Below are positions 56,033 to 64,000 of a stretch of 64,000 nt of DNA, piece by piece. The stretch's first letter is position 1. Every line of letters starts with the position of its first letter. The stretch comes from Xiphophorus maculatus (taxonomy: Eukaryota > Chordata > Actinopteri > Cyprinodontiformes > Poeciliidae). Position numbers and translations under genes: made by a program. The notes below the pieces were generated by a model, which saw only the letters and a program-made list of their open reading frames with translations, was not told the origin of the DNA and searched no databases. Where the stretch lies: positions 12,914,594-12,978,593 of the forward strand of contig NC_036453.1 of NCBI RefSeq assembly GCF_002775205.1, in the 5' to 3' direction.

Positions 56033-59000
56033 CTGCGGAGACACGCGCCACATGCTTTAGTTTTTAATTTATTTCATTCATTTAGAGCTTAACCTTAACA
56101 TCTCACATTTTAACATAAACCAAAGTTTTGAATAAAAAGGAGTAGTTTGAAGAAAAGAACAATCTTGTATAAACACGTTGCATGTTATTGTTTACATCCG
56201 GAGATTTGGCGCATGCGCACAACGCTGAGGGAAAGAAAAAAACAACAACAAAAAAACATAGCCACACGCAGACTCATTGCCATAGCAACTGACTGACAAC
56301 AACGCCACTATATGTTTCAGGATTCAACACCAATAAACACTCAAACATTTCCCACACAAAGAGCAGAACATTCAGGACATTTATGTTTTCAGGCTTGAAG
56401 TTTATCTTTGTGATTATTGATGAGTGATCACTGTGGTAGATTAGCTACCTTTGTGGTTAGCTAAATGAGCTAATCTAATACAGCAGTGGTTGATAGCTAA
56501 TTTAAACGCCTGCTCTCCTGATGATCTGTCAGACAGGTGGTGTGTGGGTGGCCTTTTTTTTTTTTTTAACTGAACCAAAAACACCAAATTCCACAGCACA
56601 TCTACATGTTAAGGTTGTCAAAATCAAGCTAGCATAACTGACCTACTTCCTTCTCCCTTGCCATTTTCTTCTTAATTAAAACTTTTTCCTAACCTAATCT
56701 AATTGTAGCGTTGACATTTAGTATTAAAGCACCGCGTCTCTTTAATATATCACATATACATTAAAGATTTAGCTCCTTATATTGAAGACTTGACAGCTAA
56801 AACCAAAGCTAGTCATCATAGAGCTAGCAGCCTTTTTTCCCCTCCTTTTTTGCAAAATAAAAATAGAATTTGCTTATCCTTTTCAAACATTCCCTCAATA
56901 AATACAATACGTGAAATAGGGAACGATCTGTATAACCATATAACGTAATTTTCTTTGATATGTTTGTCTTTAAATTGTTGATGTGTGGTTTCCAGTTTAA
57001 GTTTTCATCAAGAGGAATTTGATCTCTCTCACGTTTAATCTCAACCCCATCAACATCAACCTCTCTTTTGCTAAATATCATGTAGTTAGTTTTTTCAACA
57101 TTCGTTGATAATTTATTTATTAGTTATGTGTGTGTTTTAACCCGCTAAGCACACACACACACACAGATCCACAGGCTCACAAACATGCAGCTGACCCCTA
57201 ATTTGGTTGTAAAATTTAAGCTGCTGCAGAGTTTTACGGCGACAATGAGGTCGGCGGCGGGAGCAGCAGGCAGAGGCTGCGTGATCGGCCTGATAAGCCG
57301 ATACGTGAACCCAGTGAGGTGAGATCTGATACCTGGAGTCGTTGTAGCTGAACCACTCCCCCAGCGCCGGGTTCCTGCAGGACGCCGTGTAATGGCCGCC
57401 CAGCGCGTTCCCCGTGTGGTTGGACACGGCGTACAGGTTGTAGACGGGACGCTCTGCAGGAAGAATCAATCAAGTTTATTTAACACATTGAAACAAAATG
57501 GCAGTTTAAAGTGCTTTACATCCTGAAAACATCATAAAATCCAGTGACAGACATTAAATTCTGTCAAACTCACTGGCCAATGTTTGAGTTATTATGAATC
57601 AAAATCAGCTCTAACCAGCTGAGTTTTAGTCTTGATTTAAAGGATCTCAGTGTTTCAGTTGTTTTGCAGTTCTCTGGAAGTTTGTTTTTCTAGAATTTGC
57701 TGGGACTTTAGTCCTTTAATCCTGTAAATAGTGATAGAAGACTGACTTTGTAACTGTCTTTATGTGACTCTGAAGGATCAGGGCCCAGATCTGGGCCTGA
57801 TTTGTAGTTTTTAGCTGTAACAACTGAAGCTTCTTCTCTAGATAGTTTCTGTTTTTGCTGCAGATACTCACCGCCGCTGTCCGCTGAAAATTCCCTCAGG
57901 TCCAGATCTTTGAGAGGAAAGTCGACGAAGGTGTTCAGTTTGCTCGCTCGGACATTTGAGTCTGAGAAACGCTTCAGGTCTGAGAGGCAAACCGGGGTCA
58001 AGGCACAAAAACCGTTTATTTGGTATTGGTGCATACCTTTACGTTAGCGGGAGGATTAGCATCTGCATGCTGCAAAAACGACTGCAAAAAGGATACGAAG
58101 TACAAGAACCTGAGGGAACCTCTGGATGCTGAACCTCTTGGTGCATTTTCTTCTGGCTTTGCATTTGTTGCAGGTCTGAGAAAGAAATAAACGCGTTGCA
58201 GGCAGTCAGATTCTGTCTGCAGCATCTTAAAACAGAAAAAGCTGCTGGCCGTCGTCCAGGTCTGTTACCGGTCTTTCTTCTCCGTCCAGCACATCTTCTC
58301 TTGTGAAGAGCCTCAAGCAGTCCTTCAGCGTCACTTCACCAGAGCTCTTCTGTGGACGATCAGACAACATCCAGTCAGAATAATTCATTTATCACAATCT
58401 CAGAGTGTCATGATCTCCGAGTGAAGGTTTCAGGAAGAATTTAATGTTTTATTGATTGCTTTTTGCTTTCTGAGAGCTTAACATCGTCAACGTGAGGACA
58501 GAGCAGTAATATGTAGGGCTGCAGCTAATGATTATTTCAGTAATCGATTATTCTGATGATTAATTGATTAATCCACAAAATAATTGATTACTCTATCAGT
58601 TATACTTATGATTAATTAAATAATCATCAGAATAATCAATTATTCTATAAATTATATCGTCAGAATAATTGCTAATCCCACCAATTATTCTGATCATTAA
58701 TTGATTAATCGGATAAAAAATTGCGACATTCTGCATATTATTTATTTATGAGCTTATTTTCTACTTTAGAAATACATAAAAATGCAAATAATCAAGTAAC
58801 TCAATTCATTTTCTACATAAAATAAACATGTTATTGTCTAAAATGCAATAACAGCATCTCAAGCTCAGTCAACCCTTCAAACATATACTGATTAATCATT
58901 GATAGCAAAAGTTGCTGAACAGGATTTTCTTTACTGTATTTGAACCAGGTGAGGGAAAAACACTAGATGAGTTCTAGATAGAAAATATGGCTTTCTAAAG

Positions 59001-61203
59001 TCTGAATACTCCAGCTAACGATTAATCGTTTACTAAATTAGTTAATCCGATTAGTCGTTCCAGCCCTGGTAAAATAGCTGCTGGAGTCTCATCATTTGGG
59101 TTTTTGTAGAAGTAACTTTTTAAGCAGAAATCGGGTTTATTTCAGGTAAATGGTGCTGAACCAGAATCTGATTGGCTGGCAGTTTGGGTCTCCTCACCTG
59201 TGCGATCGGAACCGATAGATCCCAAAACGGCTCGAACACGGTGGAGCGGAAACCACAAACTGTGCAGGTCAGAGAGCTTTTCAGCTGCCCCGCAAACAGG
59301 TCTGGAAGCAGGCACGTGAGAGGTCAAAGGTCATATCCACTGGAAGGCAGCCATGTTGCTTCCCTGATGTTTCAAAGACTCTTACCAATGACTTTACTGT
59401 CCTCTCTCTCCAGGTACATGTTCCACGTCCGCCGGGCTTTTTCTTCATCACTGCGGATCAAATGATTGAGATTTAGCAGAAAAACAGGAGTGAAGCTGAG
59501 TAACCTCTGGAGGACGGAGTCGGCTTACGGGAGGTGGTCGACTTCCTGTGCCGACACCTTTCGCCGGATCGTCGCCCTGTTCACCTGGTTGTGGAGGCCG
59601 TCCAACAGGAAGCGCAGGAACTCCTGGGCGTCCTGCTGGCTGCAGATAACAACGATTTTATCCAATCTGACAACTTCTCTCACCTGAAGCTTAAGGCTTC
59701 CTGTGAAGAAGAAGAGAAACTTACTTGCAGCCGATAAATTTGGGGGCAAATTTCTGGATCTGGTTTCTGAATTCAGACGGGCTGACAGCCTCGTTGTTCG
59801 CAGACGTCCACAGATTCTGAGTCAGCTTTCCGAACTCTAAACCAGAAAACAAAAGCAAGACAGGAAGAGACATTTCAACGGTCAAAATCAAATGTCCAAA
59901 TCAAACAATCTCAAAACAAAGTATTCAGTTTCACTCAGCAGAGAAGGTCATTGAGAATATCCACCAGGATATTCTCTGTCATGAATATCAGAACAAATTT
60001 AGATTCAACACAAAATGAAATAAGTTCATAGGTCAAATGTAAATTATTTTTTTCCATAACAGGACATTTCTTTTGCATAAGACAGAATAAAATTTTTCAG
60101 AAAGCCATAATTATATGACACATTTTGCTGAAAATTATTTGAAAGTAATTCAAACACCAGATGCGGTAAAGTGGGACATTATTACAGGCAGTTACTGGAG
60201 CGTCCCACTTTACCAGGTTTCTGTTTAGCTTCGTTCACTAAAACTAAAGACAAAACAAGAAATCTGGCAGCAGATGACATGTTTTAATGAGGACCGGGAC
60301 TTTAACACGTTGATTTTATAAATTATTCACATAAATGTAAAAAATTTTAACAGAACTAATCGCTTTTTTTTTTTTTTTGTTTAGGTATGAATGTTCCACC
60401 CGGAACATTTGTGTTCCCACGTTTCTGGTACAGCTGTAAATCTGACGCACTAGTAACATTTACCAACAACCTGAAAAGAACCAGAACAACAGATTAAAAC
60501 AATAAATATATTTGCTCATATGTCTATTTATTCAATAATTTAGCAGGAAGAGGGGGTTTTTGAATTGAAAATGTTGCTTATTTTGTAAATCTATAGTTTT
60601 GATTTATCAACGAATGAATTACAGACGTGTCCCTCCTCTAGTTTTACTAAGACGTCTCCTGAGGCTCACCTGCTGACCTAATTTTCCCACCCTGAGCCCA
60701 GGATGCGTAGCGTGCCACTAACGGTGACAAACATCCACTGCGCTCAGATTACGTCGTAAAAATGACACATTAAACGCTGCTGCTTTTCTGGGTCGCGTTC
60801 GCCGACTGAAGCTGGAAGGATCCGGGTTTAACAGCTGAGCGACGATGAGGGAGTGTAAAAACATAAAGTTTACAGGTTGAGACCTACACCTGACCCAGAA
60901 ACCCGTCTTAAAGCTGACAACGCAGCGTTCGTCACGCAGAGGCTCCGCCCACCTTCCATGAGCGCCGAGTTGGTCTGGCGGTTCAGCTCCATCAGGTGGA
61001 AGTTCCACAGGCAGTAGTCTCTCAGCTCGGACGTGTTGCTCAGACACTGCAGGATGGAGTTCATGAAGCACTGGAAACGAGAGCAAACGTCACCACGGAT
61101 CCAGTCTGAGCTGCTGGTTTCACTGGGAGAGACGCTGGGAAGCTGGGAGGCTTACCGTGTTGCCCAGGTTCCTCAGCCCCACCAGGCCCTGCGGACTCTT
61201 GCT
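55927..61203 (-). CDS. usp2: usp2 ubiquitin-specific protease, catalytic domain exons (5' partial)
   Basis: Eleven exons join in frame to 350 residues plus stop, the whole USP catalytic domain. USP2 is a cysteine protease that removes ubiquitin from substrates including cell-cycle and clock proteins. Catalytic residues are visible: Cys in [13 protein letters not shown], the [17 protein letters not shown] box, His in GGHYTA and Asn in YNDS. Two CxxC pairs (CTVC and CNKC) are the zinc ribbon. [22 protein letters not shown] and the ending [20 protein letters not shown] are USP2-type rather than USP21-type. Exons (minus): 61156-61203, 60953-61070, 59725-59836, 59529-59639, 59386-59450, 59198-59301, 58269-58349, 58097-58175, 57872-57979, 57333-57453, 55927-56032. 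The first begins [16 protein letters not shown] in phase 0, where human isoforms join alternative N-terminal exons; none was found up to 64000. Confidence 0.92.
56835..57130 (-). mobile_element. LINE reverse-transcriptase C-terminal remnant in last usp2 intron
   Basis: The minus strand reads [20 protein letters not shown], then [20 protein letters not shown]. This is the known NKLSLN-KT-YMVF / LNWKPHI pattern following the RT core of jockey/Rex-like fish LINEs. It is broken soon after. Confidence 0.75.
57150..57165 (+). repeat. (CA)n microsatellite
   Basis: Eight CA units beside the LINE remnant. Confidence 0.85.
57333..57453 (-). CDS. usp2: usp2 exon with catalytic histidine and asparagine
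   Basis: 121 nt after TTCCTGCAG. It encodes [40 protein letters not shown]. The donor is GTATCA. Confidence 0.93.
57469..57720 (-). mobile_element. LINE 3'-end fragment (AAAGTGCTTTACAT type), copy c
   Basis: TCAATCAAGTTTATTTAACA and AGTTTAAAGTGCTTTACATC match the tails at 32540 and 38770. It continues with the GAGTTTTAGTCTTGATTTAAAGG and TTCTCTGGAAGTTTGT blocks also seen near 38965-39030. It lies between two usp2 exons. Confidence 0.7.
57872..57979 (-). CDS. usp2: usp2 exon, LKRFSDSN to FSADSG
   Basis: 108 nt after TTGCCTCTCAG, before GTGAGT. It encodes [20 protein letters not shown] and then [15 protein letters not shown]. Confidence 0.93.
58097..58175 (-). CDS. usp2: usp2 exon with second zinc CxxC
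   Basis: 79 nt after TTTCAG. It encodes [20 protein letters not shown], then PQVLVL. The donor is GTATCC after CTTC: only this end keeps frame and builds the expected VLVLHLKRF across the junction. An upstream CAG|GTTCTT would lose VLVLH. Confidence 0.9.
58269..58349 (-). CDS. usp2: usp2 exon, [20 protein letters not shown]
   Basis: 81 nt, phase 0 at both ends, after GTCCACAG and before GTAACA. It ends LDGEERP. Confidence 0.9.
58514..59068. mobile_element. hAT-like MITE, copy 2, in a usp2 intron
   Basis: The left end AGGGCTGCAGCTAATGATTA and the right end, ending TTAGTCGTTCCAGCCCTG, are inverted repeats. Inside, AATTGATTAATC and ATCAGAATAATC motifs alternate on both strands. It is related to 53458-53937. 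Confidence 0.7.
59198..59301 (-). CDS. usp2: usp2 exon with first zinc CxxC
   Basis: 104 nt after CTTCCAG. It encodes [20 protein letters not shown], then [15 protein letters not shown]. The donor is GTGAGG. Confidence 0.93.
59386..59450 (-). CDS. usp2: usp2 exon, [21 protein letters not shown]
   Basis: 65 nt after GATCCGCAG, before GTAAGA. It matches the WRKYLEREDS region of human USP2. Confidence 0.9.
59529..59639 (-). CDS. usp2: usp2 exon with QQD box
   Basis: 111 nt after TATCTGCAG. It encodes [20 protein letters not shown] and continues to VDHLP. The donor is GTAAGC. Confidence 0.93.
59725..59836 (-). CDS. usp2: usp2 exon, [12 protein letters not shown] to KFIGC
   Basis: 112 nt after CTGGTTTAG. 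It encodes [20 protein letters not shown], matching the VSPSEF region of USP2. The donor is GTAAGT. Confidence 0.92.
60165..60214. repeat. Hairpin with 13-bp arms in usp2 intron
   Basis: GGTAAAGTGGGAC (60165-60177) and GTCCCACTTTACC (60202-60214) pair perfectly over a 24-base loop. Confidence 0.88.
60953..61070 (-). CDS. usp2: usp2 exon with catalytic cysteine
   Basis: 118 nt after CGTTTCCAG. It begins with the catalytic Cys codon ([20 protein letters not shown]) and ends ALME plus a split codon before GTGGGC. Confidence 0.92.
61156..61203 (-). CDS. usp2: usp2 exon encoding [16 protein letters not shown]
   Basis: 48 nt, phase 0 at both ends, after GTGAACAG and before GTAAGC. It carries the Asn-rich part of the Cys box. 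Confidence 0.88.
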
Positions 61204-61599
61204 CTGTTCACAAACGGAAACATTAAAAATTACCTCAAACGTCAACAATTTTCAGTCCGACTTTAAAAAAAAGCCCCTTTTGGTTCTTCTCTTCTATTTC
61301 TCATCTGTTCCAGAATTTATTTCTATCAAGTCGCTTTCTGAGATGGTTTCGCCTACTTCGTGCTGTCAGACAGGTTCTGTTTAAGTCTGGAAGTAATCAC
61401 TAGAAAACTACACATTTATTTTTGATCTAGTTTCTAGAGCAAATATCAGTAACACAAAACTAACTGAGGTAGAAGCTACAAATAATCAAGCGTTATCGTG
61501 TTTTAGTCAATAAAATGTTTGTTTTCTTATTTAAAGAATGAACTGAATTACTAGATTACTTGATTTCTTAAATGTATTTCGAATGTATAAAATAAGCTT

Positions 61600-61800
61600 A
61601 AGTACTTAATTGTTCCATTTTTTGTTACATTACGATCATAAATATATTTAATGTGGGAGGCCAACACAAAATGATATACAACAGTGAAGTGGACAGGATT
61701 CAACACATTTTCAACTGAAAAGTGCGGTGTGTAAAAGTATTCAGCCCTCATTTTCTCTGAGTGCAACCAGTTGCCTTCAGAAGTTGCCTGATGACTGCTA
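61600..61800 (-). mobile_element. Tc1-like element remnant
   Basis: GTAAAAGTATTCAGCCCTCA, GTGCAACCAGTTGCCTTCAG and GTGGGAGGCCAACACAAAAT match phrases I know from a widespread vertebrate Tc1-like element end. It has no coding potential. Confidence 0.5.
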
Positions 61801-62063
61801 ATGGCTAAATAATGAGTAATCTAATCTGAATGAAATATATGTATGTTCATGGTTGTAATGTGACAAAATATGGAAAAGTAGATATTTTTTAATTTTTTGT
61901 TCTATTTCAGATCCTTCCAAGTTCCCTCTGCAGTTTTTAACTGAATATTTGGTTTCTTCAGCAGCATTTTTTACTTTTATGATTCAACCCAAACCGTGCG
62001 ATGATGTCAGATGATGTGATGGTGGGAGGAGTCGGGTTCTGGATCTGAGGTCACAGGGAGGAT

Positions 62064-62101
62064 AAAGTTCGTCTCTATGCAGACGACATCGTGATGTTTC
62101 A
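62064..62101 (+). mobile_element. Fossil LINE RT active-site fragment (YADD)
   Basis: A short plus-strand frame reads KVRLYADDIVMF, the L1-type reverse-transcriptase catalytic motif with its flanks. Nothing else of the element survives around it. Confidence 0.6.
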
Positions 62102-64000
62102 TCATGTCGTCATTATGAAACTCAACATGTCTCCATAGTTTGATTCAGCTTGGCCTTATATGACCTTTTCCTTAAAACACTTCCTGCTCAGACTGAGTAT
62201 AGAGGATAGAAAACTGAACTGTCTGAACTCCCAGAGTATTTTTACATAAAGTAGCTGCAAATGATCACTAGTTGAGGTTAGAAATTTTCAATAAATCAAC
62301 TGAATAAATAATATTTCGAGGGAGGATTTGGGGAAATTGGCAATATTTGCATGAGAAATCAATCTTAACATCTGAAAATCAGCCAGTGTCTCCTTTGTTC
62401 CTTAATCTGTGGTATATAGACAGTAACATCTGTCAACAGTAGAAGCATAGTCAAAGTAAATTTCTACTCAAGTCTTTGTCTTAAAACAAAAATAATAGAA
62501 AGTACGCACTGTATTCACCATGTAATTCATTTCTAAATGTCAGATTCAATCTATTTAATTAGCAAGCTAAATATTTACCTCATTAACTAAATATTCAGTT
62601 TACAGACGTAAATAATCTATGACTGAATAGACAAAATATGTTTTTAAGTATCATTTCAGGCAGGGCCAGAGTAACAAAGATGGAGTCAGGTTTGGTGGTG
62701 TTTCTGCTATGAAATGTTGCATTGTGGGTAGAAAAAGTACTATAACTTTACTCATTTTTCAAATAATTGAGTATTTTTTATATTACTAATATCCCAAAAT
62801 ATGAATGCGTGTCACCTGATATGGGCTTAAATGTTTTATAAAGCAGTAAAATGCTGTAAAACATTAAATTAAAGAAAAAGAAGAAAATAAAGGTTTTTGA
62901 GGCCGCCCCCAAACATCACAGCCCTGGGCTACTGCCACAGGAATCCCTTTCCACAGTCTGGGTCTCGGACGCTTCCTGCTAAAAAAAGCTCTGTTCCCAG
63001 AGCCGCTTACATAACCTGAAAATGACTAAAAACAGTTTTATTTTTATAATCAACACCCTACATTCAGTTTCATCAAGTCACCCTGATGACCTAACACTGA
63101 CAGAACAGATTGTTTCATGGTGATGAGGTTCCAGCGGGCGCCGACATGCGGCTCAGTCACCACTTCTGTTACATAATAACGCAATAATGAGCTGACCGAG
63201 CAGCGAAACGCATCAACGCCTCTGCTGACGGCTGGAAATGGAAATATGTTCACCTTTAAACTGGGAGTTAAGCAGCAACAGCAGCGGCTCGTGTATGGAG
63301 GGCCGAGGCTGACAAAAGTGCAGAAAACTCTACAAATAACATAAAAGGCTTGAGAATGTGACTCATTAAAAGAAGAACTTTTTAACTTATTTGTAATATT
63401 TGTTTATAATTTATAAACAGTAATCATGTAAAATCATCACTATTCTTTGATTGTCACATTTTTTTTCTACTTTTTTACATATTCAGAATTTATACAATGT
63501 AATATTTTTATTGTGACATTTAATGCAAGTATTTTTTATATATATTCTGTTTTTATTCACTTTTTAAAAAACTATATGTTGGTTTATTTTATTTGCAGCA
63601 CATACTGTAGATCAGTTAGATTGACATCAAAATCGGTCTTAAAAAAAAAAAAATCAGCATTGGTGAATTTCTACTCATTATTACCATGGATGCATGTATA
63701 ATCCTAGATAACTCTGATTTAAATCGGTCTCTGCCGTCTGGAAGCAGACATATGGTGTGGGTCCAAACCAGCAGGACCGGGCTCACAGGAAGTGATGCGT
63801 TCAGGTGAACTCTGTGCACCGGCTGGCACGACTTCAGAGAGCCTGGGAACATTCTGTGCTGAAATATTGGCGCCCCGCAGGCGTGCAGCCTGCGACGGCG
63901 GCAGTGGCAGCCTCGCCTTTTCTCAGGGTGTAAACACGTTGGAGCGGGTTCCGGCGACCCGGCTGAACCCGAGTTTTATCGTTTAGATGTTTACACGGTA

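Larger units (their letters stand above)
61204..64000. other. usp2 upstream intron/flank, no exon recognised
   Basis: The stretch should lie within or upstream of a usp2 intron. It contains a Tc1-like remnant (about 61600-61800), a fossil RT motif (62064-62101) and a few TAAATATTTA units near 62570. The CpG-rich end (63860-63990) could be regulatory, but I see nothing that proves it. Confidence 0.5.

Noticed and set aside
63792-63986. 64-residue frame in a CpG-rich block at the window edge
   Set aside because: It does not resemble any usp2 N-terminus I know and cannot be tested without flanking sequence.
1-64000. tRNA, rRNA or snRNA genes
   Set aside because: I looked for T-loop GGTTCGAATCC-like and other core motifs by eye and found none convincing. 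A covariance-model scan would be decisive.

Overview
The window is nuclear DNA of a ray-finned (teleost) fish, probably a percomorph. The genes have many exons with GT-AG introns and are most like fish and human proteins. The introns hold the usual teleost repeats: an RTE-type LINE with a (GATG)n tail, Tc1/mariner elements, hAT-like MITEs and L2/CR1-like LINE ends. Nothing in it is bacterial, organellar or CRISPR-like. All gene calls come from reading splice sites and conserved motifs; no database search was run. || Layout. (1) 5259-30639, minus strand: a complete five-exon TLC-domain gene, tlcd3b-like (FAM57B family, ceramide metabolism), 267 residues. Its introns carry most of the transposons. 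One is an apparently full-length RTE-type LINE with an open 1,059-codon frame and a perfect 12-bp target-site duplication, 64 bp from a splice donor. (2) 30640-40900: no recognised gene; LINE ends, a fold-back repeat and AT-rich sequence. (3) 41288-42929 and 47359-51474, plus strand: two tandem paralogous genes that I do not recognise as a named family. Each encodes a signal peptide, a Thr/Ser/Pro-rich mucin-like ectodomain with internal repeats, and a nearly identical glycine-zipper membrane segment with a very short basic tail. The second has a decayed Tc1 element in its last intron. (4) 55927-61203, minus strand: the eleven catalytic-domain exons of the deubiquitinase usp2; its N-terminal exon(s) are not found and probably lie beyond 64000. 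|| How the genes relate. tlcd3b and the first mucin-like gene are divergent and about 10.6 kb apart. The second mucin-like gene and usp2 are convergent and about 4.5 kb apart. I see no operon-like or pathway link between the three loci. || The best candidate for something undescribed is the tandem pair of mucin-like glycine-zipper membrane proteins. Next are the LINE insertion beside the tlcd3b exon 2 donor, two clusters of perfect hairpins that look like template-switch products, a 60-bp higher-order minisatellite, and a fold-back repeat carrying CTAAATATTTAG units.
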